A stretch of 64,000 nt of DNA, from positions 496,001 through 560,000 of the forward strand of contig JASCPE010000002.1 of assembly GCA_029959865.1 (NCBI GenBank), written 5' to 3'. The translations under genes and the position numbers were made by a program. This document shows, in pieces, positions 32,930 to 42,900 of the stretch (position 1 is its first letter; the number at the start of each line of letters is the position of its first letter). Origin of the DNA: Microbacteriaceae bacterium PS02070 (GTDB lineage Bacteria; Actinomycetota; Actinomycetes; Actinomycetales; Microbacteriaceae). The notes beneath the pieces are model-generated. The model made no database searches and was not told where the DNA came from. It worked only from the letters and a program-made list of their open reading frames with translations.

Positions 32930-35566
32930 TCAGTGCGCTGCGGCATCCCAGTCCGGCCCGCGGCCGATCTGAACGTCGAGGGGGACGGTCAGCTCAGCAG
33001 CATCGCCCATCCGCTCCCGGACGATCCGTTCGGTTGCGTCCCACTCCCCCGGTGCGACTTCGACTACGAGCTCGTCGTGGATCTGCAGGAGCACCCGCGA
33101 GCTCAGTCCCACCCGCAGCAGTTCGTCGTGGATGCGGAACAGGGCGATCTTCATGATGTCGGCCGCGCTGCCCTGGATGGGCGCGTTGAGGGCGGCACGT
33201 TCCGCGTTCTCACGCAGCACGCGGTTGGGGCTGTTGAGATCGGGGAACGGGCGCCGACGGCCGAAGATCGTCTCCGTGTAGCCGTCGATCTTCGCTTGCT
33301 GGACTGAGGCCCGCAGGTAGTCACGGACAGCGCCAAACCGAGCGAAATAGTCGAGCATGAGTTGTTTCGCCTCCGCCTGTTCGATGCGGAGCTGCTTGGA
33401 AAGCCCGAAGGCGGACAGCCCGTAGACGAGCCCGTACGACATGGCCTTCACCTTTGTACGCATCGCCGGAGTCACCTCAGCGGGATCGACACCGAACACG
33501 CGGGCACCGACGAACCGGTGGAGGTCCTCCCCCGAGTTGAAGGCTTCGACAAGGCCCGGATCAGCGGAAAGGTGCGCCATGATGCGCATCTCGATTTGGG
33601 AGTAGTCAGCGGTCAGGAGGGTCTCGTAGCCCTCGCCGACCTCGAACGCACCGCGAACACGGCGACTCTCCTCGTTGCGCACGGGGATGTTCTGGAGGTT
33701 CGGGTCGGTGCTGGAGAGGCGGCCGGTCTGGCTGCCGGTTTGGACGTATGTCGTGTGCACGCGCCCCGTGCCATCGATGGCGGCATCAAGCGCGTCCACG
33801 ATCTGGCGGAGCTTCGTCGCCTCGCGGTGCTGCAGGAGCTGACCCAGGAACGGGTGCGGATTCGATTCCTGAAGGTCCGCGAGCACGGCGGCGTCGGTCG
33901 AGTATCCGGTCTTCGTCTTGCGGGTCTTGGGCAGTTCGAGCTGCTCGAACAGGACCTCCTGGAGCTGCTTGGGAGAGCCGAGATTGACTTCGCGTCCGAT
34001 CGTCTCGAACGCCGCCTGCGCGATGGTCTCGGCGCGGGCTCCGAGTTCAGACGAGAACGCCGACAGCTTGTCGTGAGAAACAGCGACACCGGCAAGCTCC
34101 ATGTCCGCCAAGGTGTCCAGCGTCGGCAGTTCGATGTCTTCCAGCACGCCGTGCACGGGTGACGGAAGGTCATCGCGCAGCGCTGCGCTCACGCGCAGGA
34201 TGTACCAGGCGAGTTGTCCTGGTGTGGCGCCTTCCGTTTCGGGAACGAGCTGGGAGGGGTCGGCCTCGGGGAGCTTTTCGCCGAGGTAGCGGTCGACGAG
34301 GTCGGCCAGGTTCTTATCGGGGAAGCTGGGACGCAGAAGCCAGCCCGCCAGGAGGGGGTCGAAACTCAGTCCGCGGAGGCGGATTCCGGTGCGGCGCAGC
34401 GCTTTCACCCGTGGTTTGGCGTCGGACAAGATCTTCGGTGCATCGCTCTCCAGCCACGGCCGGGCCGCGTCGGCCACCGCATCGGACCAGTCCAGCTCGA
34501 TCGCTTCGGCGCTGCGAGAGAATCCGATTCGCGTGGGTGATCCGCCGACCACGGTGAGTTCGAGGGCGACGTCGCCCTCGTCTTTCGTGAGCCACGCGGC
34601 GAGGCCCTCCGCGCCCGGGTCGGTGGGCGTCGGCGCTTCGGCGGCCGGCGCAGCCTCGCTCGACTCTGCACCCGCTGCGACGTCCAGTTCGAACACGCGC
34701 GGGAGGAGCGTGCGAAACTCCAGCCGAGCGAAGATGTCGCGCACCGCTTGCGCGTCGATGGGCTGCACCGCGAGTTCGGCAGGCCCCACCGGCAATTCCA
34801 CATCGCGCAGGAGCCGGTTCAGGGACCGATTGCGGATGACGTCGTCGAGATGCTCGCGGAGGTTTCCGCCGACGACGCCCTTGATCTGGTCGGCATGGGC
34901 GATGAGTTCATCAAGCGACCCATACTGCGTCAACCACTTCACCGCGGTCTTCTCCCCGACTTTGGGGACGCCGGGCAGGTTGTCGCTCGTCTCCCCCACC
35001 AGGGCCGCGATGTCGGGGTAGTTCTCCGGGGGCAGCCCGTACTTCTCCACGACCGCCTCGGGCGTGTATCGCTTGAGCTGAGAGACTCCCTGCACGCTCG
35101 GGTAGAGGAGGGTGACCTCGTCGGTGACGAGCTGGATCGTATCGCGGTCCCCGGAGCAGACCAGCACGTCATAGCCGAGCGCGACGCCCTGCGTCGCGAG
35201 GGTCGCGAGGATGTCGTCGGCTTCGATGTTCTCCTTGGTGAGTACCGTGACGTTCATCGCCTGGAGGCAGTCCTGGAGGAGCGGGATCTGGCCCTTGAAC
35301 TCGGCGGGCGACTCAGAGCGGTTCGCCTTGTACTCGGCATAGGTGTCGGTGCGGAAGGAGTGCCGAGACGTGTCGAACGCGACGGCGAGATGTGTCGGCT
35401 TCTCTGCCTTGAGAAGGTTCACGAACATCGACAGGAAACCGTAGATCCCGTTGGTGTGCTGGCCGTCTTTCGTCGTGAAATTGTCGACGGGAAGGGCGAA
35501 GAATGCCCGGTAGGCCAGCGAGTGGCCGTCGACGACGAGCAGAGTAGGCTTTGCGGAGTCGGTCAC
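32930..35566 (-). CDS. polA: DNA polymerase I
   Basis: 878 aa. Residues ~1-300 form the 5' nuclease (LVVDGHSLAYRAFFAL, CSGDRDTIQLV), ~310-500 a 3'-5' exonuclease-like domain, and ~510-878 the polymerase with motif A TADYSQIEMRIMAHLS, the O-helix region YGLVYGLSAFGLS and motif C LQIHDELVVEV. The exonuclease DxE site is lost (VALELTV where DTE is expected), so proofreading is probably absent, as in other actinobacterial PolA. GTG at 35566 chosen because the N-terminal motif begins there and a -10 box lies 6 nt upstream. Confidence 0.96.
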   Translation of the reverse strand: MTDSAKPTLLVVDGHSLAYRAFFALPVDNFTTKDGQHTNGIYGFLSMFVNLLKAEKPTHLAVAFDTSRHSFRTDTYAEYKANRSESPAEFKGQIPLLQDCLQAMNVTVLTKENIEADDILATLATQGVALGYDVLVCSGDRDTIQLVTDEVTLLYPSVQGVSQLKRYTPEAVVEKYGLPPENYPDIAALVGETSDNLPGVPKVGEKTAVKWLTQYGSLDELIAHADQIKGVVGGNLREHLDDVIRNRSLNRLLRDVELPVGPAELAVQPIDAQAVRDIFARLEFRTLLPRVFELDVAAGAESSEAAPAAEAPTPTDPGAEGLAAWLTKDEGDVALELTVVGGSPTRIGFSRSAEAIELDWSDAVADAARPWLESDAPKILSDAKPRVKALRRTGIRLRGLSFDPLLAGWLLRPSFPDKNLADLVDRYLGEKLPEADPSQLVPETEGATPGQLAWYILRVSAALRDDLPSPVHGVLEDIELPTLDTLADMELAGVAVSHDKLSAFSSELGARAETIAQAAFETIGREVNLGSPKQLQEVLFEQLELPKTRKTKTGYSTDAAVLADLQESNPHPFLGQLLQHREATKLRQIVDALDAAIDGTGRVHTTYVQTGSQTGRLSSTDPNLQNIPVRNEESRRVRGAFEVGEGYETLLTADYSQIEMRIMAHLSADPGLVEAFNSGEDLHRFVGARVFGVDPAEVTPAMRTKVKAMSYGLVYGLSAFGLSKQLRIEQAEAKQLMLDYFARFGAVRDYLRASVQQAKIDGYTETIFGRRRPFPDLNSPNRVLRENAERAALNAPIQGSAADIMKIALFRIHDELLRVGLSSRVLLQIHDELVVEVAPGEWDATERIVRERMGDAAELTVPLDVQIGRGPDWDAAAH

Positions 35567-35572
35567 CCTGTC

Positions 35573-35578
35573 AGCGTA
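35573..35578 (-). promoter_or_regulatory. Leaderless-type -10 box (TACGCT) of polA
   Basis: Reads TACGCT on the minus strand, 6 nt before the GTG at 35566; divergent from the thioesterase gene. Confidence 0.55.
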
Positions 35579-35624
35579 GTCGGGGGCCGCGACACCCCGA
35601 GCCGGTACGACTGTAAGGAACGCG

Positions 35625-36062
35625 ATGACGTCTGAATCCTCCGCCCGCGAAACCGATGGTCTCGACTGGGCCACGCAACGGGGCCTTGGCGCCTTGGCGG
35701 ACAAGATGGGCATCGAGCTCGTCGAGTTCAGCCCAGAACGGTCGGTCGCGACGATGCCGGTGGAAGGCAACACCCAGCCGGTGGGGCTCTTGCACGGCGG
35801 CGCCTACGTCGTGCTCGGGGAGTCGCTCGGGTCTATGGCGGCGAACCTGCACGCGGGCCCAGGGCGCCTCGCCGTCGGAGTGGATATCAATGCGACCCAC
35901 ACCGGTTCGGCTACGAGCGGTCTGGTGACGGCCGTGTGTACCGCTCTGCACCTCGGGCGATCCATCGCCGTGCACGAGATCGTCGTCACCGACGAGAACG
36001 GCAAGCGCTGCTCCACCGTGCGCATCACGAACCTGATCCGCGACTACTCCCCCGCGTCCTGA
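35625..36062 (+). CDS. Hotdog-fold thioesterase (PaaI family)
   Basis: 145-aa acyl-CoA thioesterase. It has the hotdog signature NTQPVGLLHGGAYVVLGESLGSMAAN (Asn, HGG and Glu being the active-site cluster) and the following VGVDINATHTGSATSGLV. Similar proteins hydrolyse phenylacetyl- or 1,4-dihydroxy-2-naphthoyl-CoA; no pathway neighbours decide. AAGGA precedes the ATG. Divergent from polA. Confidence 0.9.
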   Translation: MTSESSARETDGLDWATQRGLGALADKMGIELVEFSPERSVATMPVEGNTQPVGLLHGGAYVVLGESLGSMAANLHAGPGRLAVGVDINATHTGSATSGLVTAVCTALHLGRSIAVHEIVVTDENGKRCSTVRITNLIRDYSPAS

Positions 36063-36078
36063 CCCCGTCGGCGTCGCA

Positions 36079-36103
36079 GGCTTCCCACCGCCGCGAGGAA
36101 GCC
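36079..36103 (+). terminator. Hairpin between the thioesterase and response regulator genes
   Basis: GGCTTCC and GGAAGCC arms (7 bp) with an 11-nt loop, 16 bp after the thioesterase stop and directly before repeat A copy 2. No T run, so its terminator role is tentative. Confidence 0.4.
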
Positions 36104-36174
36104 GCGAGACTGCCCGCCCGTGGTGAGACAGCGGTTTATTGCTGCAGTTTCGACGTGGGCGTGCAGTCGCGCGG
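36104..36174. repeat. Palindromic intergenic repeat family A, copy 2
   Basis: 71 bp between two convergent genes, ending 2 bp from the response regulator stop codon. Left arm GCGAGACTGCCCGCCC pairs with the right arm GGGCGTGCAGTCGCGC; an internal GCTGCAGTTTCGACG is a direct partial copy of the right arm. Aligns base for base with copy 1. Confidence 0.8.
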
Positions 36175-36176
36175 GT

Positions 36177-36791
36177 TTACTTCTTGGGTGAGAGCTGCTC
36201 GATGATCGCTTTGGCGACGTCTTGCATCGTCAGGCGACGGTCCATCGAGGCCTTCTGGATCCAGCGGAACGCCTCCGGCTCGGAGAGGCCCATCTTCTCG
36301 TTGAGGAGGCCCTTGGCACGGTCGACGAGCTTGCGCGTCTCGAACCGCTCGACCATGTCGGCGACCTCGGCCTCGAGCGTCAGGATCTGCTCGTGGCGGG
36401 CGAGGGCGATCTCAATGGCGGGCAGGAGGTCGTTGGGCGTGAACGGCTTCACGACGTAGGCGAGGGCGCCCGCTTCGGTGGCGCGCTCGACGAGCTCCTT
36501 CTGGCTGAAGGCGGTGAGCAGCACCACGGGTGCGATGTTGTTCTTGTTCAGGCGCTCGGCCGCACTGATGCCGTCCAGAACGGGCATCTTGACGTCCATG
36601 ATCACGAGGTCAGGGTGAAGCTCCGTCGCGAGCTGCACGGCGGTCTCGCCGTCGCCGGCCTCGCCGACAACGTCAAACCCGTTGTCTCGCAGGATCTCGA
36701 CGATGTCGAGACGAATGAGCGACTCATCCTCTGCAACGACGACCCGGCGCGGGGCGGGAGAGGACTTCACGGGTTCTTGTTGGTCAGTCAC
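36177..36791 (-). CDS. ANTAR-domain response regulator (PdtaR-like)
   Basis: 204-aa regulator: receiver domain at ~15-130 with acidic pocket AEDES, phospho-acceptor Asp66 in LVIMDVKMP and Lys in VVKPFTPND, a coiled linker, and a C-terminal ANTAR RNA-binding domain (~140-200, RKLVDRAKGLLNEKMGLSEPEAFRWIQ). Such proteins act as phosphorylation-controlled antiterminators; the closest named relative is PdtaR (Rv1626) of M. tuberculosis, whose gene also lies near pyk, polA and the thioesterase. The histidine kinase is not in the window. GTG start supported by the -10 box. Confidence 0.93.
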   Translation of the reverse strand: MTDQQEPVKSSPAPRRVVVAEDESLIRLDIVEILRDNGFDVVGEAGDGETAVQLATELHPDLVIMDVKMPVLDGISAAERLNKNNIAPVVLLTAFSQKELVERATEAGALAYVVKPFTPNDLLPAIEIALARHEQILTLEAEVADMVERFETRKLVDRAKGLLNEKMGLSEPEAFRWIQKASMDRRLTMQDVAKAIIEQLSPKK

Positions 36792-36798
36792 GACTCAA

Positions 36799-36804
36799 AT
36801 CCTA
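36799..36804 (-). promoter_or_regulatory. Leaderless-type -10 box (TAGGAT) of the response regulator gene
   Basis: Reads TAGGAT on the minus strand, 7 nt before the GTG at 36791. Confidence 0.55.
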
Positions 36805-36845
36805 CGGTATGGTCATTCGCGGGAAGTCGAGTCCGGCTTTCCTCA

Positions 36846-36928
36846 GCCGGTGTGGCGGAATGGCAGACGCGACCGACTCAAAATCGGTTGCCCGTGAGGG
36901 CGTGTGGGTTCGACTCCCACCACCGGCA
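36846..36928 (+). tRNA. tRNA-Leu (anticodon CAA)
   Basis: 83-nt class II tRNA. Acceptor arms GCCGGTG/CACCGGC with discriminator A, anticodon stem ACCGA/TCGGT with loop CTCAAAA (anticodon CAA, reading UUG), a variable arm (GCCCGTGAGGGCG) and T-arm GTGGG-TTCGACT-CCCAC. CCA is not encoded. Located between the response regulator and pyk genes. Confidence 0.95.
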
Positions 36929-36936
36929 CACAACAG

Positions 36937-36964
36937 CACCGCGCCACCTGAGGGTGACGCGGTG
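36937..36964. terminator. Bidirectional hairpin between tRNA-Leu and pyk
   Basis: CACCGCG-CC-ACC, loop TGAG, GGT-GA-CGCGGTG: ten base pairs with a two-base internal mismatch. It starts 9 nt after the tRNA on the plus strand and 23 nt after the pyk stop on the minus strand. No long T tract on either side. Confidence 0.6.
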
Positions 36965-36987
36965 CGTGTGCGTGTGGCCGTGGGGGG

Positions 36988-38436
36988 CTACTGCTCCTTC
37001 TGATAGATCGGAGCCTTGCCGCCGATCGCGTCGCCGACCTTGTGTACGCGGATGTCGTTGGTCGAGCCGATGAGGCCGGGAGGGGAACCCGAGATCACGA
37101 CAACCTTGTCGCCTTCGTCTGCGAGCCCCTTACCGAGGAGATACTCGTCCACCTGGATGAACATGAGGTCGGTGTGGGCCACCGGCTCGACGAGCGTGGA
37201 CCTCACCCCCCAGGTGATCGCCATACGCCGCAGGATGGCCTGCTCGGTGGCAAAAGCCATCATCGGGATGCTCGGGCGCAGCCGGGACATTCGACGTGCG
37301 GTGTCGCCGGATTCGGTAAAGATGCAGAGGAACTTCGCCTCGACGAAGTCGGCGACCTCGTTCGCGGCGAGAGTGATGGCGCCGGGCTGGGTCCGGGGCT
37401 TGGTCGTCAGCGGCGCGATACGCTCCAGACCGTGGTCCTCGGTGGACTCGATGATGCGCGACATCGTCTCGACCACGACGACCGGATAGTCGCCGACACT
37501 CGTCTCGCCCGAGAGCATGACCGCGTCCGCACCGTCGAGGACGGCGTTGGCCACGTCACTGGTTTCGGCGCGGGTCGGCACGGGGCTGGAGATCATCGAC
37601 TCCAGCATCTGCGTTGCGACGATGACCGGCTTCGCCATGCGGCGGCACAGCTCCACGGCGCGCTTCTGGACGATGGGCACCGCCTCCAGGGGCAGTTCGA
37701 CACCCAGGTCACCACGGGCGACCATGATGCCGTCGAATGCGTCGATGATCTCCTCGAGCGCCTCGACGGCCTGCGGCTTCTCGATCTTGGCGATGGTGGG
37801 GACCTTGCGGCCCTCCTCGGCCATGATCTCGTGCACCCGGCTGATGTCTTCGGCGTTGCGGACAAACGAGAGCGCAATGAAGTCTGCGCCGATGCGCAGC
37901 CCCCAGCGCAGGTCCTGCTCGTCCTTCTCCGACAGGGCCGGCACGTTGACGGCGACGCCGGGCAGGTTGATCCCCTTGTTGTTGGAGACGGGGCCCGCGA
38001 CGACGACCTCGGTGGTGACGGTGACGCCGTCGGTGTCAATGACCTTGACGCGCACCTTGCCATCGTCGATCAGCAGGAAATCGCCCGGGCGCACGTCATG
38101 CGGAAGACCCTTGAAGGTCGTCCCGACGATCTCCTTGTTCCCGACGATGTCCTCGATCGTGATCTTGAAGATGTCACCGACTTCGAGGTCGTAGGGGCCC
38201 CCTTCGAACTTGCCGAGGCGGATCTTGGGACCCTGCAGGTCCACGAGGATCGCGACGGCGCGCCCGGCGTCATCCGCGGCCTTACGCACGTTGGCGAAAT
38301 TCGCCTCGTGGACGCTGTAGTCGCCGTGGCTGAGGTTGAGCCGTGCGACGTCGAGGCCGGCGTCGATGAGTGCGCGGACTCTTTCGTATGTGCCGGTGGC
38401 GGGGCCAAGTGTTGCGACGATCTTCGCGCGTCTCAC
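36988..38436 (-). CDS. pyk: Pyruvate kinase
   Basis: Converts phosphoenolpyruvate and ADP to pyruvate and ATP in glycolysis. The 482-aa protein starts RRAKIVATLGPATGT and shows LVDLQGPKIRLG, the active-site KIEKPQAVEAL (catalytic Lys), MVARGDLGVELPLE, and the ISGSPPGLIGSTNDIRVHKVG C-terminal allosteric domain. GTG start with GGAG ~11 nt upstream. A TAGGCT -10 box at the gltD stop suggests independent transcription with a leader of roughly 35 nt. Confidence 0.97.
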   Translation of the reverse strand: MRRAKIVATLGPATGTYERVRALIDAGLDVARLNLSHGDYSVHEANFANVRKAADDAGRAVAILVDLQGPKIRLGKFEGGPYDLEVGDIFKITIEDIVGNKEIVGTTFKGLPHDVRPGDFLLIDDGKVRVKVIDTDGVTVTTEVVVAGPVSNNKGINLPGVAVNVPALSEKDEQDLRWGLRIGADFIALSFVRNAEDISRVHEIMAEEGRKVPTIAKIEKPQAVEALEEIIDAFDGIMVARGDLGVELPLEAVPIVQKRAVELCRRMAKPVIVATQMLESMISSPVPTRAETSDVANAVLDGADAVMLSGETSVGDYPVVVVETMSRIIESTEDHGLERIAPLTTKPRTQPGAITLAANEVADFVEAKFLCIFTESGDTARRMSRLRPSIPMMAFATEQAILRRMAITWGVRSTLVEPVAHTDLMFIQVDEYLLGKGLADEGDKVVVISGSPPGLIGSTNDIRVHKVGDAIGGKAPIYQKEQ

Positions 38437-38478
38437 GGGGGCGTGTCTCCAGTGGTTGTCGGGTAGGTGGGCGGTTCG

Positions 38479-38484
38479 AGCCTA
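38479..38484 (-). promoter_or_regulatory. -10 box (TAGGCT) of pyk, overlapping the gltD stop codon
   Basis: On the minus strand TAGGCT begins with the gltD TAG stop (38482-38484). The pyk GTG is ~43 nt further on, so this transcript would have a leader. Confidence 0.4.
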
Positions 38485-39948
38485 CGCGGGCAGGAGCCCG
38501 ATTGCGATGTCGGTCGGGCGCACCGGGGCTGGCAGCTGGGTGTCCCCCATGAGGTAGCGGTCCACGGCCGAAGCGGCGGCGCGCCCCTCCGCGATCGCCC
38601 ACACGATGAGAGACTGCCCGCGTCCGGCGTCGCCGGCGACGAAGACCCCGGGTGAGGTCGTCTGGTAATCCGCGTCGCGGTCGACGTTGCCGCGCTGGGT
38701 GAAGACGGCGCCCAGCTGCTCCTCCAGTTCTGTGCGCTCCGGGCCGGTGAATCCCATGGCGATGAGCACGAGGTCGGCGGGAATCTCGCGTTCCGTTCCG
38801 CTCTTGGGCACACGACGCCCATCGACGAACTCGGTTTCGGCCACGCGCAGTGCACGGACCTCGCCGACGTCGTTGCCGAGGAACTCGACGGTGGAGGCGA
38901 GGAAGGCCCGCTCGCCGCCCTCTTCGTGGGCGGACTGCACCTCGAAGATGGTGGGAGTCATCGGCCACGGCTGATGCTCTGGGCGAGCCTCGGGCGGTTG
39001 CTTGCCGATCGCGAGGTTGGTCACGCTGAGCGCGCCCTGACGGTGCGCGGTGCCGATGCAGTCTGCCCCCGTGTCACCGCCTCCGATGACGACGACGTGC
39101 TTCCCACGGGCGTGGATCTGGTGAGGCACGGAATCGCCCGCGACAACGTGGTTCGACTCGACGAGGTATTCCATCGCGAAGTGCACGCCGTCCAGGTCCC
39201 GCCCGGGGAGCGGCAGCTCACGCGGGATCGTCGATCCCGTGGCCACCACAACAGCGTCGTAGCGGGCACGTAGGTCGTCCCAGGCGATGTCGCGGCCGAT
39301 CTCGACACCGGCGCGGAAGCGGGTGCCCTCGTCGCGCATCTGCCGGATGCGGGAGTCGAGGTGACGCTTCTCCATCTTGAAATCGGGGATGCCATAGCGC
39401 ATCAGACCGCCGATGCGGTCGTCACGTTCGAAGACGGCGACGGTGTGCCCGGCCCGCGTGAGCTGCTGGGCAGCAGCGAGACCCGCGGGGCCTGAGCCGA
39501 CGACGGCGACGGTCTTGCCGGTGAGGCGGCCGGGCGGTTCCGGCTCCACCCAGCCATTGGCAAAGCCCTCCTCGATGATCGAGACCTCAATCTGCTTGAT
39601 CGTGACTGCGGGCTGATTGATTCCGAGTACACAGGAGCTCTCACACGGGGCAGGGCACAGACGCCCGGTGAACTCCGGGAAGTTGTTCGTCGCGTGCAGG
39701 CGCTCCAGCGCGGAGCGCGCTTCGCCACGCCACATCAGGTCATTCCACTCCGGAATGAGGTTCCCGAGCGGGCAACCCTGGTGGCAGAACGGGATGCCGC
39801 AGTCCATGCACCGACCGGCCTGGCGACGGAGGACGTTGTTGTCGCCGGGCTCATAGACCTCACGCCAGTCCATGATGCGCACCGGAATGGGGCGTCGGGC
39901 GGGCAGCTCCCGCTCGGTTACCTTCAAGAATCCTTTGGGGTCAGCCAC
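38482..39948 (-). CDS. gltD: Glutamate synthase small subunit
   Basis: FAD/Fe-S beta subunit of NADPH-GOGAT, delivering electrons to GltB. The 488-aa protein has two N-terminal cysteine clusters ([20 protein letters not shown] and [12 protein letters not shown]), an FAD motif [15 protein letters not shown] and an NADPH motif [13 protein letters not shown], ending in the FAD-binding [17 protein letters not shown]. It overlaps gltB by 8 bp. Confidence 0.97.
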   Translation of the reverse strand: MADPKGFLKVTERELPARRPIPVRIMDWREVYEPGDNNVLRRQAGRCMDCGIPFCHQGCPLGNLIPEWNDLMWRGEARSALERLHATNNFPEFTGRLCPAPCESSCVLGINQPAVTIKQIEVSIIEEGFANGWVEPEPPGRLTGKTVAVVGSGPAGLAAAQQLTRAGHTVAVFERDDRIGGLMRYGIPDFKMEKRHLDSRIRQMRDEGTRFRAGVEIGRDIAWDDLRARYDAVVVATGSTIPRELPLPGRDLDGVHFAMEYLVESNHVVAGDSVPHQIHARGKHVVVIGGGDTGADCIGTAHRQGALSVTNLAIGKQPPEARPEHQPWPMTPTIFEVQSAHEEGGERAFLASTVEFLGNDVGEVRALRVAETEFVDGRRVPKSGTEREIPADLVLIAMGFTGPERTELEEQLGAVFTQRGNVDRDADYQTTSPGVFVAGDAGRGQSLIVWAIAEGRAAASAVDRYLMGDTQLPAPVRPTDIAIGLLPA

Positions 39949-42900
39949 CGGTCACCTCCAGAATGCGGTTCCACACAACATCGCCATCGGGGTCGAGCCC
40001 CTCCTTCTCCGCTTCCTCCCGTGCTTGCAGGACGGCTGCGTAGTCGCGCGGGACGACACGCACGAAGTTCTCCGCCTCCGTCTCGAACTCGTCGAGCAGA
40101 CGCGCGGCCAAGGCGGAATCGGTCTCGGCTACATGGCGTTCGAGCAGGTCGCGGAGGATCTCCACGTCCCCCGAACCCATCTCGAGCAGTTCGAGCTCGC
40201 CGCTGGCCAAGGCATCGCGGTTCATCAGCGCCTCATCCAGCTTGTAGATGTAGGCCGTGCCGCCGGACATTCCCGCGCCGAGGTTGCGGCCGGTCGTGCC
40301 GAGGATGACGGCGAGGCCACCGGTCATGTACTCCAGAGCGTGGTCTCCCACGCCCTCGACGACCGCCGTCGCACCGGAGTTGCGCACCAGGAACCGCTCC
40401 CCCACAACGCCGCTGAGGAACATCGTTCCCTGGGTCGCGCCGTAGCCGATGACGTTTCCGGCGATGACGTTCTGCGACGCATCGAAGCTCGCTCCGCGCG
40501 GCGGACGCACGACGATCTGACCGCCGGAGAGGCCCTTCCCGACGTAGTCGTTCGTGTCGCCCTCGAGGCGCAGAGTGATACCGGCGGGCATGAATGCACC
40601 GAACGACTGACCAGCGGAGCCGCGCAACGTGATCTCGATGGAACCGTTCGGCAGGCCGTTCTCTCCGCGCGCGCGCGTGACCGCGTTGCCGAGCATGGTG
40701 CCGACGGCGCGCTCGGTGTTGCGGATGGGAAGCTCGATCTCGAAATGGCCACCGTGGGCGATGACGTCTTGTGCGCGTTCGATGATCGGCACGTCGAAGT
40801 GCTCGTCGAGCTCGTGGTTCTGATTCGTGGTGTGGCGACGCGGGGTGTCCTCGTCGAACTGCGGCCCGTGCAGAATCGGCGTCAGGTCCAAGCCGTTCGC
40901 CTTCCAGTGCGCGACGGCCCGCTCCACGTCCAGCAGCTCGGTGTGACCCACCGCTTCAGCGATGCTGCGGAAGCCGAGCTCGGCGAGGTACTCACGCACC
41001 TCCTGCGCGATGAACTCCATGAAGTTCACGACGTGTTCCGCCTTGCCGGTGAAGCGCTGGCGCAGGACGGGGTTCTGCGTCGCCACACCGACGGGGCAGG
41101 TGTCGAGGTGGCACACGCGCATCATGATGCAGCCTTCGACCACGAGTGCGGTCGTCGCGAAGCCGAACTCCTCGGCGCCGAGCAGGGCGGCGATGATGAC
41201 ATCGCGGCCGGTCTTGAGCTGACCGTCCGCCTGCACGACCACGCGCCCGCGCATGTCATTGAGCATGAGCGTCTGCTGCGTTTCCGCCAGGCCCAGTTCC
41301 CATGGCGTCCCGGCGTGCTTGAGCGAGTTCAGCGGACTCGCTCCCGTGCCCCCGTCGTAGCCGGAGACGAGGATCACATCTGCGAGGGCCTTCGCGGTTC
41401 CGGCTGCGACCGCGCCGATGCCGCTCTGGCTCACCAGTTTCACGTGCACACGGGCGGCGGGGTTGGCGCGCTTGAGGTCGAAGATCAGCTGCTTGAGGTC
41501 TTCGATCGAGTAGATGTCGTGGTGCGGCGGCGGGGAGATGAGCCCGACACCGGGGGTGCCACCGCGGGTACGGGCGATCCACGGATACACCTTCGACGGG
41601 GGCAACTGACCGCCCTCACCGGGCTTGGCGCCCTGGGCGAGCTTGATCTGGATGTCCTCGGCGTGGGTGAGGTACATGCTCGTGACGCCGAACCTCCCCG
41701 AGGCGACCTGCTTGATGGCGCTCCGACGCTCCGGGTCGAGCAGCCGTTCGACGTCTTCGCCGCCCTCGCCCGTGTTCGACTTGCCGCCGAGGCGGTTCAT
41801 CGCGATCGCGAGCGTCTCATGAGCCTCGCGCGAGATGGAGCCGTAACTCATGGCTCCGGTCTGGAAGCGCTTGACGATCGAGGACACCGGCTCGACCTCA
41901 TCGATCGGCACGGCGGGGCGCACGCCGCTCTTGAGAGCGAACAGCCCACGCAGGGTCTTGAGCTCCGCGGACTGATCGTCCACGAGCCTCGTGTACTCGC
42001 GGAAGATGTCGTACCGCCGCGTGCGGGTCGAGTGCTGGAGCCGGAAGATGGTGTCGGGGTTGAACAGGTGTGGACTTCCGTCGCGGCGCCACTGGTACTC
42101 GCCGCCCGTCCACAGTCGCTCGTGAGCGCGCGCGGCGCCGTCCTCCGGGTACGCATACGCGTGACGCTTCGCGTTCTCGGCGGCGATGACCTCGAGCCCG
42201 ACGCCGCCGAGCTTGGTCTCGGTGCCGGTGAAGTAGCGCTCGACGAACTCCTCGGACAGGCCCACGGCTTCGAAGGCCTGGGCACCCGCGTACGAGGACA
42301 CCGTCGAGATGCCCATCTTGGACATGATCTTCAGCACGCCCTTGCCGAGCGCGTAGATCAGATTGTGGACGGCCTTCTCCGGGGGGATTCCCGTGATGAA
42401 TCCGGCGCGGACGAGATACTCGACCGTTTCCATCGCGAGGTACGGATTGACCGCGGAGGCGCCGTAGCCGATGAGGGTCGCGACGTGGTGGACCTCACGG
42501 ACGTCACCGGCCTCGACGACGAGACCGACCTTCATTCGGGTCTCGTGCCGGATGAGGTGGTGATGCACGGCGGCGACCATCAGCAGTGACGGGATCGGAG
42601 CCAGGTCCTTGTTCGAATCGCGGTCGCTGAGGACGACGAATTCCGCGCCGTCTTCGATGGCCTGGTCGACCTCTTCGCACATCTGATCGAGCCGCTTGCG
42701 CATGCCCTTTGGGCCGGACTCGACGCGGTACAGCCCGCGGATCGTCACAGACGTGCGGCCGGGCAGCGCCGAGTCAATGTGCTGGATCTTCGCGAGTTGG
42801 TCGTTGTCGATGACGGGGAAGTCGAGCATGACGCTGTAGGTGTGGTCCGGACCCCAGTCCAGAAGGTTTCGCTCGGGTCCGAGCCCGAGGGAGAGAGACG

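Noticed and set aside
36846..36928. tRNA-Leu as an integration site
   Set aside because: No integrase or direct repeat of the tRNA 3' end is found downstream; pyk follows in its normal order.
39872..42589. 905-codon plus-strand open frame
   Set aside because: Exactly opposite gltB/gltD, which have full catalytic motifs; the translation is rich in His/Arg/Asp and matches no family.
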